This document shows positions 1 to 12,062 of a stretch of 64,000 nucleotides of DNA, in pieces. This DNA comes from Branchiostoma floridae (Eukaryota > Chordata > Leptocardii > Amphioxiformes > Branchiostomatidae): assembly GCF_000003815.2 (NCBI RefSeq), contig NC_049987.1:838589-902588 (forward strand), in the 5' to 3' direction. Position numbers and translations under genes: made by a program. Numbering within the stretch: the first letter of the stretch is position 1; each line of letters opens with the position of its first letter. A model generated the notes under the pieces. It was not told where the DNA came from. It ran no database searches and worked only from the letters and a program-made list of their open reading frames with translations.

Positions 1-110
1 CGATACAACCAGGTTTAGCACAGGGCTCGAGGGACGTCCCGTTGGTACTGTATGTACCAGTCACGGGTCACGTGGCTAGGATGCCTGGCTGAGTCATCTT
101 CTCGCCTGCC

Positions 111-290
111 AAGAAATTGTAATCTCCAAGCAGATCCACGGTTGCGTAATATAGTATCAAACCCACCGTAGGATCTGCATCCATTCGGTTTCCGGTGCCC
201 GTTTGACTCCCCTTGACCGGCTATACTCCTTGGCCAGCTTTGATACTATCTTATGGCACCGTAGGATCTGCTTGGAGATTAAAGAAATTG
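111..290. mobile_element. MULE-like MITE (copy 1) with 9-bp target duplication
   Basis: The element is 120-281. Its inverted ends read TAATCTCCAAGCAGATCC on the left and the complement, with small differences, on the right. AAGAAATTG occurs on both sides (111-119 and 282-290). A 9-bp duplication is typical of Mutator-like elements. It has no coding capacity. A second copy with recognisable duplications lies at 53092-53264, and half copies lie at 384-434 and about 27880-27990. Confidence 0.75.
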
Positions 291-545
291 AAAGATTTAG
301 CTATCGCCTAGTATAAACAAGTCTCCTCTCCAAGCAGAGGTTAGACAGATAAGACTCCGGCTGCTTTTTGACGTTTTTTTTTAAATCTCCAACCAGATCC
401 ACGGTGCGTAATGTATAGTATCAAACTTCCCGTGTAAGAAATTGAAGATTTAGCTATCGCCTAGTATAAACAAGTCTCCTCTCCAGCAGAGGTTGGACAG
501 ATAAGACTCCGGCTGCTTTTTGACGTTTTTTTTTAGTCATTTTCA
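283..545. repeat. Tandem duplication of MITE flank with a half MITE
   Basis: The sequence beginning AAGAAATTGAAAGATTTAGC at 283 recurs at about 437 and runs almost unchanged to the TTTTTGACGTTTTTTTTT stretch (about 380 and 530). Between the copies, 384-434 matches only the left half of the MITE at 120-281. I infer that a MITE plus flank was duplicated and the second MITE was then deleted internally. Confidence 0.65.
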
Positions 546-699
546 TCGGGCTTTCTGATGTCTCCCGGCCTAGGCCGCGAGGCATAAAGAAAGGAAACGG
601 TATATAATAGAAAGCCCGGGAAAATGCGTAAGCCATAGAAACGTAAAAAAAAAAACATCCGGAACCTAACCTCTGCTTGGATAGTAAAAGAAGTTAAGC

Positions 700-1230
700 T
701 TTCCCACGCGTACGGTTCCCCTATTTGGCCATGTTCGATTTCATCTCGGAGCCTAACGGACCTTCACATGGTGTTGGTATAACTCTATGTGAGTTTTGTA
801 TGCAGTAGACCGATGTATTTCTCGTGAAATGCAGAGGGAATACCCGCGAAATCTAGCCTGCTATCTTTTTCTTCTCGTTTCATAAAATACTTTTGCTGAC
901 CGTTTTCAATTTGTGAGTCGCTATACACAAGCGACCAGTTCCTACAGTCTTCGTCGGGAAGCCCGATACAGGGCATCTAGAAGTAAAACGAAGAGACATG
1001 AACTGTCATTTGCTCCCCGTTCTGTAAGATTGCTGTACGAAAGTGCTAGTTGATCGGTAAAGAATGTTGATTCTGTCATGTATATATTTTTAATCCGATT
1101 GCTGTCTAATTTTAAATGTTGTAAATGCATTAATGTTTTAAAGTTGATCCTGTGACTGATGACGCATTTCATGTGTATATACATGCGAAGTCATCCAGGA
1201 ATAAAGCTGAATCTGAATCTGATTCTGGTT
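700..1230 (+). mobile_element. 3' end of a non-LTR retrotransposon (CR1/L2-like)
   Basis: The frame 973-1053 encodes a basic tail ending S-F-A-P-R-S-V-R-L-L-Y-E-S-A-S then stop, like the last residues of CR1-type reverse transcriptase ORFs. About 150 bp of 3' UTR follows, with AATAAAG at 1200 and a short GAATCT repeat tail (1205-1227), typical of self-primed LINE 3' ends. The 5' boundary is not resolved. It is a dead, 5'-truncated copy. Confidence 0.5.
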
Positions 1231-1239
1231 TACAAAAAA

Positions 1240-4120
1240 AGGTTGGCTAGCTAACGTCCAGCAAAAGTCACGGTTTTTTGAGCCCAAATGGTGAAAAAGA
1301 CGAGAAAAAAACGACCCAGAGAGTCTCCTATGGAGGCTATCTAAGAAACCTTAATGTCCAATTCCAGATACATGTGTTTGGAAGTCGTGTCCCCGCCCGT
1401 ACTTAGCAGCCCGCGTGGCACATTCCCCACCCCGCTGGGACCAATGCGCTGCCGTCATGTGGAGTTCGGAGTCCAGCGGTGGTGTTGGCGGAACAAGCTG
1501 TCATTTTTACTCTGTGACCGTCGACTGAGTATTGTAGTCGGTCTATGTAATTAGTGTTCGAACCTATTTTTCATATAAAACATAGTGTCACACACCAGAA
1601 AACAACACAACCGACATAAATCATAATTACGTCGGAGAGTATGTTACCTACGGTCACTGGTTTTTAATTGCAATACAGCTCTATCGCAGTGTTAGGTCGA
1701 ATGGATTTTAATTTTGGATTCAAAATAGTTCTTTTGTCGCCTAATGTGCCTTATAGTGTTTTCAACGTTTTCCGATCATTTGGTAATATGGGTACATTAA
1801 GGTGTAGTGTATAGAACCAAAACAATGACATATTTTTTATTCATTTGTGTGTTGAGCTTTTATCTTTTTGCCGAGATTGTTGCCATTACCTTCATTACAT
1901 ACTATAGGAGCAAGGATTTGAGCTATGTTACGCAATCTGCTACAAATTATTCCAATAAGGCAAACCTAACTTTTTTTCTTCAAAAAGAATGGCTTATTTA
2001 GCTTAACGTGCCAAGAGAGCTATGGTGAGCTGATGTTGAGAGGTCCTGTTCAATTACTATTTCTTTCCTACTATTGGTCACTCGGTGGTCAACGGTCAAC
2101 ATTTGCACTTTCTGCATGCAGGTCGTTTGATAAGCAATTGGAGGGCTGTTTCAGACCGCTTCTTTCTTTTCAGATTTTGTCTGATGTAATGGGACCTTAG
2201 GAGTTAACAGAAATGGCGACTTGTTATGAAAACACATTGTTAGAAGCGCCACGGATTTTATGGGCTTACTGTATCCATGTTCTCACCACAATCTTATACA
2301 GGTCCGTTATGAGACATCTTCTGATCCCTTAGAGTCAGCGAAAGTCGACCATTCTCTATTCCATGTACTGTCATAGCCTCTTAACTATTCATATCCATTG
2401 TTTCTTTATTTCAATGTTTCCTGCGATCGTGCCTTTCCTTTGCTAGTATTATATTGTAGTAATAGTTTGACAGTGTGCAAAGGCACAATATATTTTTCAT
2501 GCATATGGCTCTGCCTAGCAATGCAAGGTTTTGAATTGTCTTTATTACATTGTTACAGCGTGAAATGTGCGTTGCTTCAAACAAAATCAAGTCATTACTT
2601 TTGTTGATCCCTTCATTAATAATTAATTAATATCCGTAAAGACAGATTCCAATCTTTCTGAACCTGCAGTTTACGGGCAACACTTAGTTGTCTAAGACAT
2701 GTCAGTTTATCAAGAGATTGTCAAGAAAATAGGGTAGCTGAACAAATATTTACCGTCTGTACATCAGAGAAAAAATGAAATCACTTACTCCTGCATCTAT
2801 GTAGCAAATCCCTATTCTACTTTCTGACCGGATTAAGAGAAATGACAGTTTCTTTTGCCTGTTTTGATCAAATGTTTCTAAGGAACATGTCTCCTGCCTG
2901 CTCCATATCTTAATTCCGTTTGTCGGATATGCTTTTGTGACTGCTTTCCTCAGCTGTCAATCTGTGAATTTGAGCCCTTCTGGCATATAAGTAGTCCACT
3001 GTTGTATGTATATTGTGTGTGTATTTATATCATACTATACAATATGCAATGTATGCATACACGTGTCAGTGTCTGCTTCACACCTTACCTTAGTCTTTCT
3101 ATTTATTTTATGTGTGGGATGCAGTGTCATTCTTCATCCATTCATTCATTCATTGGCTACAGGTTGCTGCTCAGAGAATACCACGGATGGAAAGGACTAG
3201 GAGAGGAGGTATACGTAGTGAGCAAGAATGGTCTAGTTTCGCTCGCGCTGATGGAAGAAGCAGCTGCAAGATGTAGCCAGAATTGAGAGCGTACCGAAGG
3301 GCATGGAATTTGAACATAACAAGTAGATTCACAAGACACTGGCTGCAACCAGGATTAACCACTGATCGACTGAACCATATCCAACTTACAAGTTTATTTG
3401 TTTATTAGGATTCAACACAGAAGTGTAAGGGGCGAGGGAACAGGTAATGACACCTTTGCCGGCCCTCGCCCCGACTTAAAAATACAAGTGTGATTCAGCT
3501 AACGAAATATAGAAACGGTCCATTACTTTTATGTAGAACGCAGTTTTGAGTGTAATCATTAGTTTCATGTGTTAGACGAACACAAACTGTTTTAACGTTT
3601 CCTTTTATCATCCTTTACTCCTGGGGTGGCTGGAAAGTTAAGAAATCGGCCAAATAGACGGATAACATGCAAGAGGGGTTTGTCCGTTATAGGAGTACAT
3701 TTTGCTCAGGTCGGCAAACTGTAAACCTTTAGCGGACTAACTCCTCCGACATAATATCTGTCTATTAGGCCTATTTCTCTTTCCAGCCGCTTTTAATAGT
3801 CGCAGCTTATAAATGCACCACGTATTTACTGATAGCGTCTACGAAAATTATCATCCTTTGATATTGCCAAGAAGAGTAAGATATGTATTGTCTGCTTTTC
3901 AACACACCTTGTCATGTATGTATGAAAGGAATACGCCTACCTTGTGAAAGATATCGATGTAGTTCAAAATTGATCATCATAATTCAAGGAGCTAAGTATC
4001 ATAAACAGGTATGATTGATGACTACGCTGTAACGTCTTATTCAATTGAGTAGTTCTTTTGTGATCCATTCAACAGGTTGACAAAATATTTGTGCAAAATC
4101 TACTTGTCATGTACTTTTAT
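1240..4120. other. No supportable gene
   Basis: Only AT-rich sequence with short chance frames is visible. A stretch at 3380-3480 (a GTTTATT run, then GC-rich sequence ending CCTCGCCCCGACTT) may be a LINE 3' UTR in reverse orientation, but I cannot show it. No splice-consistent exon chain, tRNA or rRNA was recognised. Confidence 0.4.
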
Positions 4121-4129
4121 TTTCCCTAG

Positions 4130-4475
4130 TAGGGGCAGTCGCCCCATACTGGCCCACCATCGCCCCCAAATCCTGACAGGGCGATCGCCCCCAAGCCCTG
4201 GCAGGGCGATCGCCCCCAAGCACTGACAGGGCAATCGCCCCCCAAGTACTGATCACAGGGCGATCGCCCCAAACACTGACAGGGCGATCGCCCCGAATTA
4301 CTGGCAGGGCGATCGCCACCAAGTCCTGAAAGCTACAGGGCGATCGCCCCCCAAGCCCTGACAGGGCGATCGCCCCCAAGTCCTGACAGGGCGATCGCCC
4401 CCAAGTCTTCTTCACTCTGATGAAATCAAGACGAGATGACTGGACAATTCAGACTTTGTACGGGGCAATCGCCCC
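4130..4475. repeat. Minisatellite with GGGCGATCGCCC core
   Basis: About ten units of 24-33 bp, each with the self-complementary 12-mer GGGCGATCGCCC (or a one-base variant) followed by CCAAGTCCTGACA-like spacer. The last degenerate unit (GGGGCAATCGCCCCC) is near 4460. The array gives a spurious minus-strand frame. Each unit could form a hairpin. Confidence 0.9.
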
Positions 4476-4632
4476 CACAAGTCAATATTCCTGGGACTTG
4501 AGTCTCTTCAAATATTGCATTCCAATCCAAAATGACTTGATTTTCAAAGAAATTCAGACTTCGTTTTCTGATTATCACGTCGAAAAAAAAGGAATAAAAT
4601 GGATTTTCCTTTATTATTTTGGATTCTGTTTA

Positions 4633-5920
4633 ACATAAAACTGGCTGAAGGCTTACACACTATTGCTACCTTTCTGCTACAATTAGAACCGAAGGCTTGA
4701 AAACAAGGGCCTTGCCATTCTATAGATATAACATCTTTTGTCTCTGTAGTGAAATGCGTTACTTGAAGGAAGATTATGTCAGCCTTTTTTTTTTACATAT
4801 GATAATAATCACCTCCTTTTTTTCAAGCAACCCACGGACATTTAGTGGTAGTAAAGATGTATCGTTTAAGTCTAGATCTTTTTAACTAATATCAGAATTC
4901 TGTACCTTGTGTTGATGTTTATTTGCAGTGCATTTTGGCCTAACGTCGTCTCGGCCGTTCAAAAAGTCCATAGCCATAAGCCCGGTAACCGAGCGAGCTA
5001 GAGAGTTAGTGAAATTTCCGGACTGCCTAGGTCGCGCCGCCGGGGCCATGTTCAGGTGGGGTTGGGCGTTCCTTAGCTGCTTCCGTGAGGGTTCGGACGC
5101 CAAGGCTGGAGGGCTGTCTCAAGGTTGCTTCTGGCTAGCAGGTTGCTTCTTTTTCTTCTGTGATGCCTTTCTTTTGCTGTCTGACGCAAGCAGCGATCCA
5201 GGGACTTCCGCATTCCTCACCCCAGCTGCGATCAGGTTCTGTTGTCATTGCAATGTTTACGGAAGTGTTTGTTGACACCGTGTCGTCCTCTTCGGTAGGG
5301 TTGGACATGTTCTCTCTTGAGACATACTGGGAAAAATACTGGTCGATTACCCGTTCCGGAGAGGGTGACGGTGTGGTTTCAGTGTCAACTGGGATAGCAG
5401 GTTCTTCGCTGTCACTCACTATGTGGAGGCAGGTGGGATAACCTCTCTTGTGATCTTTCAAACCAGAGTCGAAACATCTCTGTGGCTTGAGTCAGGTAGA
5501 CAATGTGTGTCAATGCTCTTTACAGCTCCGAATTTACAGATCATTAATTGTCTCATTTCAGCTTCTCTCTGTTCCTTATGATATCCCGAAATGGTCCCAT
5601 GGAAAGGACGGGTGGTAGCGGCTGATTGGGGCCATGTGAAAAATCCTTCTACCTGTATTCCACCTAGTCAGCCGTTTGTTTTCATTGCGGTCTGTTTCTT
5701 TCGTCGATAATATTGCGTTGGAATTTGCAGCCCAGCTTTGCAAAGCATTCCTTGATCTCATCGTTACTGAAGGAGAAGGGGATCTCACTTACGTAAACTC
5801 TGGTGGTAGGTACATCCGCTGTTCCTTTGACGACAAAAGGATTTTCACAGTAGGGTTGAAATATGTCGCGTTAGTATGGTAACTCTGTAGGTCAAATTTC
5901 GATATTTCCGGACTTGCGCA
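4633..5920 (-). mobile_element. Tx1-like LINE fragment: ORF1 end and endonuclease start
   Basis: Read on the minus strand, 5850-5580 encodes an RRM-like stretch (T-R-V-Y-V-S-E-I-P-F-S-F-S-N-D-E-I, later L-T-R-W-N-T-G-R-R) typical of Tx1-group ORF1. Near 5480-5430 is a zinc-knuckle-like C-F-D-S-G-L-K-D-H-K-R-G-Y-P-T-C, then an acidic tail to about 5135. At 4850-4640 the start of an endonuclease is recognisable (A-D-I-I-F-L-Q-E-T-Y-F). The copy has frameshifts and ends at 4633. A closely similar segment lies at 14969-15540 and 15900-16070. Confidence 0.7.
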
Positions 5921-5929
5921 GATGGCCCA

Positions 5930-7667
5930 GTTTTAGCCCATGGATGTTTAGGTAGGCTTGGCCAAAGTGGCGGTAGAAATGTTTTCATGTTCTAAATGTC
6001 AGGTAGGTGATTTTGACAGCCTCTTTCTCCTATGATCCTATTGATAAGCATATGCATTGGAAATGCTGTATTATAGCCTGTATAGCAGGATGGATGATAA
6101 CACGGGCGCTCTCAATCAGGGGATAGATCCACCAAATGCACCTGATCCTTTAAGCACAAACTACAAAGTAAGAGCGAAAGACCTTTTTCAACTCTCCACA
6201 TACTTCCCCAGACGTGGAGGTTGAATCATCCTCTCACATAATTTCCCTGTTTGCTCTAAATGCAGAAATGTTCGCGGTGGATTAATGTTCGCGGTTTCGC
6301 GGTGAATACTTCACAGCGAACTTAAATCCACCGCGAAAAGTCCCTTTTCCCGCTACCGCGAAATTAAATTCCCGCGAACTCAATGCATTTACAGTATTTA
6401 GGAACACTTGCATAACAGACCGACGCTGCGACTCTGGTCTCACGGGCGGTAACGTTTGGTCGTTTCTGACCCGAAGCAAAGCGTTGTCAACAGACGCCAT
6501 AACTGTCGCCATGTTTGATTCTTCTTGGAAAATTCTTAGTAATAAGTTGTCTTTTTGACTTCAGACTTACAAGTGTCGTAGTGTTATGTATGGTAGCCAT
6601 GGTTACGTATAACATTCTAAACAGGGGGTAAAAGGTCGTTAAAGTATTTCTCTCGGAGTAACGACAAACGAGTCGTAGAAATCACTTCCGGGTTCATTAG
6701 ACTAAGCCACTATGTTATATGTTAGCCTGAATTGTATTACAGAGTCTCATTTAGAAGCACTTAGCGAATTGAGATCTGATAGAGAATGAAACAAGCTACA
6801 TTTTGGTATTGATAGATTATTTGTACCACAATTTTCGAGGTGCGTGGTTTGTGACTTCGAAACCCGGCACTGGGACGTTTTTCCTTAGCCAGGGCCTAAT
6901 GTCAATCGCAAGAGGCAGACATTTATTTGTATTCATTATGACGGATAATTGTTGACAGAAAGACAAGTGGTTTACCATCATTGTTTGGAAGCTGTGGGTC
7001 GGCTGCACATTGTTTACATGGACAGGATGTCGGCGAACCGGCGGGAAAGTGCACGCGTGGAAATAGCTAATTACAAATTAAAGGTGATGGGTAGTATCAC
7101 GAATCAGTGTGTCCCGGGTTCCCACGTTTTTGACATTACGTTATTTTTCCAATGTCCCAAAGTGGTTTTCTAGTGGTCCCGGCCTAAATTATAACTGACC
7201 CCGAGCTATCGGGACACCGTGTTAATTTCGAGGCCTTGGTCGAAAGATGTCTCTGCCGATCCCGCCACGGAGACGTGGGTCGCCCACCATATGTCTAAAT
7301 ACTTTCCCAATATTATTTGCACATATTCCTCACGTTAAAAATGATGAATACTTATGTTACAACTTGATGAAAGCTCCTTGGTACAGTGTAAACATGTATC
7401 TTCATTGATTTTTCAGAATATGAAGTCCGTTTGAGTGTAGAAACAATAACAAATTGTGTCGCATAAATGATATACGGTATGTTTTGACTGGTCTTTGCTC
7501 TGCAGTACAAAAGGTTACACATTTATCGATTATTATATGTATGTTCAAAATATAATGTCCGTTTGGGAGCAAAAACAAGCAAATCCGGCATCACACCGAC
7601 CCATTCTCCATTAACGTGTGCAATTGATGTCGCACAATCACATAGGCGTAGAAAATCACTAAACTAG
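5930..7667. other. Non-coding stretch with one small hairpin repeat
   Basis: The GC-rich segment 6254-6396 contains TTCGCGG and CCGCGAA words in opposite orientations and is bounded by related AAATGCAGAAATG and CATTTACAGTATTTAG sequences, so it is probably a short MITE. I see nothing coding in the rest. Confidence 0.45.
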
Positions 7668-7668
7668 A

Positions 7669-8500
7669 GTTCCACGACCATATACCTTCGCCAAATGAGT
7701 CTACCCTTTACAACTGCTGTATTAATTCTGTTTGTCATTAATAATGCAAATAAGGTAGTCATGTGCATAAATTATATAAGTTGATCATCTCCTTCACCTG
7801 TCAACAGGTGTACACAATCTATGTTCAGAAATAAGGCTTAATCACATTTTCTGATAATTTACATAATTGATGTTTAATGATGTTCATCTATGCATAACTT
7901 CCAAATGCTACAAGTATGGAATTCCTGTCAGATAACACAATGTCATCATGGCATTTTCTCATGAATTATGCAAATCATGTCTTTATTTTGCATAATATAT
8001 ATCTATAAATATTCTTTTTTTTCATTTACAAATGTCACATGTTGCAATGATTCTGAGCGTGTTTAGACGATTTTCTAATTTATTATGCAAGTTAGATTCC
8101 AAATTATGCCATTTGTATAATAAATATGAAATTTTTTGAAGCATCACTTCGGCTATTCACATACGTATATTCCAAAAATCATGACAATCCGTCAATCCCT
8201 TCTTGAGTTTTAACCTTTCAAAGTATGACACAAAACCTGATCTGTAGTTCTAAACCAAGCAGCTAGGGTGCCCAAATCTATACCACTTACTCTCGGTCTC
8301 ACAAGCTATTTACCACTCAAAAATCATGACCACAGCAATTCTAGAACTTGAGATATCAAACTCGGAAATTCCACTGCAGTACCATAACAAGCCTAAGATC
8401 TATCCACATTCGAAACATCAATACAATCCATCCTGGCGTTCTCCAGCTATACCGGTGTTATACACATACATACATATATACAAACGCTACCTAATCTTGT
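7669..8500 (-). mobile_element. Helentron-like non-autonomous element
   Basis: The plus strand begins CTAGAGTTCCACGACC and continues ATATACCTTCGCCAAAT, closely resembling the sequence at 59300-59333 that ends the Helentron (reverse complement ends CTCTAG then TT). The interior is AT-rich with many GCATAA and ATTATGCA words and shares blocks (for example near 8320, AAAAATCATGACCACAGC) with 17940-18350. It has no coding capacity. The distal boundary is uncertain. The class assignment is inferred from the shared terminus. Confidence 0.5.
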
Positions 8501-9339
8501 TCAAGGTAGATACGCGTTAACATTGTCTTTGTGGTTTAATGTCACAAATCGATACTAGAAATATGACAAATTGCCTTTTTACTATCATGCTACCCTATTT
8601 TTTGGTGACGCCCCATGGGCGAGAATTCCTAGATTTGTACAAGAATTTGTTGTTTTTTTCTTTGCTCGTGTAGTTGCATCATTCGGGACTGAACCATTAC
8701 CCCCACGGGTAAGCTTTCTAGTCGCAGGGCACATATCGATATACGAGTGCACAGCAGTGTTTTCCGTAGATCGCCGTGCGAAATTGGGAGAAGCCTAAGA
8801 TTGCAGCCTTTTTTTCCCTTTTTTGTTATTAAAAACAAAACAACAACTATTGTACATTTGTCAAATATAAATACCAAGGCTAGTGTTTGTACAGTCGAGT
8901 ACTATTGCACATGGAGGGATCGCATATACTGGTGTGTTTGGACGAATTACATGGGTAACTTCACATTGTGTAGTGGAACAGTCAGAAACGACAGATACAT
9001 GTACATGTACATTTGTCATTAGGAATATGTACAATATGTTACTAAACTATGATTAAACATGGAGTAATCTTACAATATGCAGGGTCAATATAAACTATCA
9101 ATAGGAAATTGGTACAATCAGTCTACATTGGCTGTTTGTCTATTATGGTATAACCGTCCTACGAAGTCCTTTCCAAAGACATTAAAGAGGTTGATTTTAT
9201 ACAGGTGTGGATCATTTATATGCCAGATCCAAGTTATAAAGATTGCTTATGTTGCCGCAGTAAAAGTAAATGTCCTAATTTTCTGGCCTGCACAGGTGAT
9301 TAAATGATCCATTGTTTGGAGTGAAATATCCTAAAAAGT

Positions 9340-12062
9340 AATTTTCATGTTGGGCAAGGACACATATGTGTTAACTAATTCCCAGTCTGCCTGGCCTGCA
9401 CTTGGGTTTTTAAGATGAAGGAGGGGTGTGCACGTCCTTCTCCACCCTCTCTTCCACTGGCGCACTAGTCCTACAAGGACTAGTGCTGATTGTGCGCACA
9501 TGGTAATATCTGGTGTAATAGTTTGTAGTTTAACTCTGCTAACTTAGTGTCTTTACAGGTCTATGTGCTTAACAATCTCAAAATATTTTCCCATGCCAGG
9601 GTTTCAATAGGAAATATGGATTACTATTTTTACAGCATGTTTGCTCCTTAACCTGTGCCAGAACTGTTGTACTGTAAAACAATTTGCAGGTGTTTTAGCA
9701 TCAAATATACATGGGGTGAGGGTGTTAAGCACTAATCTTTGATGGGGAATTGGGCCTATATGGTTTCTTAACGTTTTCTTCCATGTAAGCGGTATAGCTT
9801 GAAACAGAGTTCTATGTTCAATAATACCATTTGGTCTTGTGTTTAGGTTAAGCTGAGGGTAGTGATCTAGGGACATGAACCTGTGAAAGGGGAAAATGTC
9901 TTTTATGAATATTATGTCGTTATGTCTCCACCAGCAGAATGGAATAATGATATTACCTGTTTTTAAAATGTAGGTAATTTACTCATGTCAGGACCATCAT
10001 TATCAAAAGTGAAATTCATATGTAATAGTAAGTTGTCTGGACCAAGGGAGTTTATAAATGTTAAAGCAATATCTTTCCATCTTGCTTTGTCGTTCCTAAT
10101 CTTGGTATCCAGGATGCAAGTAGGTCTTGTCTTTGTTGTCTTTTAATTCTTTTTTTACCATTCCACGGGAAAGTAACTATTTCTTTATTTACCATCCTTA
10201 TCGACCAAGGTGGGGTAAGAATCATAGATATGTAATAGATTATTTGTAAAGGGCAAGGCATTTTAAGGCAGTAACTTTTCCATTGAAGACCCACCACGTG
10301 TACCCTGGGCAAAGCACCAAGGAAGTAATCCCTACTGTGACCACCCCAGCAGCTACAGGGTTGAATTGACCCCTATAAATACATAAACTAATAAACATCC
10401 CAGACTGTCTACACACTGAACACGAAGGCAGATTAGCATAAAATACTGGTCAAAAGTTCAAATATTTTTCTCTACTGGTTTTCAAGGAAACACTATCAAA
10501 CCCTGCAGAATGATCCAGATCGTTGTAACAAAGTTACATAATCGAGGTCCTAATAACAGCAACTTTCAAATTTAACAGCAACTTTCAACTCTACTCTGCC
10601 AACTTTGTATCAAAGTGTCTTTTTGTATCTACAACACATGATTGCCACTTGAAAATCTTCCTTATAACTGAATTAGCTCTGATATTTATGTGTCTAGAAA
10701 TATGGCTAATAATATGGCGTCTGTTTGTTAGTGTACCAACAGGGGCTATGTAGACTGTACATGTAACTGTCAGTTATGTCTCACAGTACCAGAGTAAGAC
10801 AAGCCAGCATTTCCATTACTTTATATTCTGGGTTAGGTAAAGCTTCGTGTATAATCATACTTCAATACCTTATGTAGTATCCTAATATCAAAATTGAATT
10901 GAAAATCAACTTGTGTTGGTCAGCGGTCTCAGCCAGCCTTCCCCGATGTGAAGTCCACCACAGTCAACAGAAGACTGAGCTCTAGTAGTTTATAGCCGAA
11001 TTTATTGGGTGGTTTTATAGTACGGGGTTGGTCTTTAAGAGTTAGTTTTCTACCTGTTCAGATTTGAAGTGCGCTTTTCAGTCTTTCAATCTTTTTCCTC
11101 CAGTTTAGAAGATCACATTCATGATGTAGGGATGAGTTATAGAAGTATTTGCCTAGGGATTTTATAAGGGTCTTTGACCAAGATATACCCAAGTGTCTTG
11201 TCTGTCAACAATCATCACCCTTCACATTTTTTAACATTTAAATTTAGGCTTGAAACACTGCAGAAATCTTGAATAAGACTGAAGGCATTTCCCATTGATC
11301 TATAACATCATTAATCAGTATTACATTTTGTCCAATGAATTTACCCTTGATATAAGCTATTTGGTCATTATCAATTAACTGTACAATTTTCTTAATAAGT
11401 CTGTTGGAAGGAACAAAGCAAATATTTCATATTCAGTATCGAGAAGGATAATTGGTCACCAGTTGTCAAGGTGGTGGCGTTCATTTTTTGTGTATTAACC
11501 TTAGCATTGCACGTCTTTGTGAAACAGACATTTTACCTTCTACAAATGTTTTCTGCATAGAATTATAAACTAGGTTTCCTATATGGGACCAAAACGTCTT
11601 AAATGATTCGGAGGGAATGTCATTAAGGCCAGAGCTTTTGTTGTTTTTTATAGAGTAAAGGGCATCATTACATTCCTCTTTAGTAATTGGTTTATCTTAT
11701 AATTCTCTGCCAGTTGGGCTTAATTAAAATATTTTCTGACTGTACACTTTCTAAGTACTGATCCATGGCTACGTCACTTATATTGTCTTTCTGGTATAGT
11801 TGTTCATAGTATTTCTTACACAAAGAATATCTGAGTCTCTACTAATCTCTCCCCCATCAATGTTTAAAAGGTTAGTATCTTTGTCACTTCCTTTTTTTTT
11901 TCTTTTCCAAGTTTAAGAAGTATTTATTAGGTTTTTCTCTCCATTTGGCCCTGGCTGTTACTTAATTATGCTCCATGTGATTTTTTTATATATAAAGGTC
12001 TTCTAAGCTAGATTGTGTTTGCTTGTAGCTAAGTATATGGTCATTAGTTTTATTATTACATG
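9340..12062 (-). pseudogene. Tx1-like LINE, reverse transcriptase half
   Basis: Degenerate reverse-transcriptase coding sequence on the minus strand. Starting at 12060 the frames show K-W-R-E-K-P-N-K-Y-F-L-N-L-E near 11950-11890, then L-N-D-I-P-S-E-S-F-K-T-F-W near 11630-11590 and S-V-S-Q-R-R-A-M near 11500. Further on there is F-P-W-N-G-K-K-R-I-K-R near 10170, a signature of the Tx1/L1 post-RT region. The most distal piece is 9604-9876. Many stops and frameshifts show it is inactive. It continues upstream at 14237 beyond the inserted repeat pair. The 3' end near 9340 is approximate. Confidence 0.7.

Noticed and set aside
4107-4415. Minus-strand 102-codon frame over the GGGCGATCGCCC array
   Set aside because: It is a by-product of the minisatellite. 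Resemblance to the cyanobacterial HIP1 octamer GCGATCGC is coincidental in this animal context.
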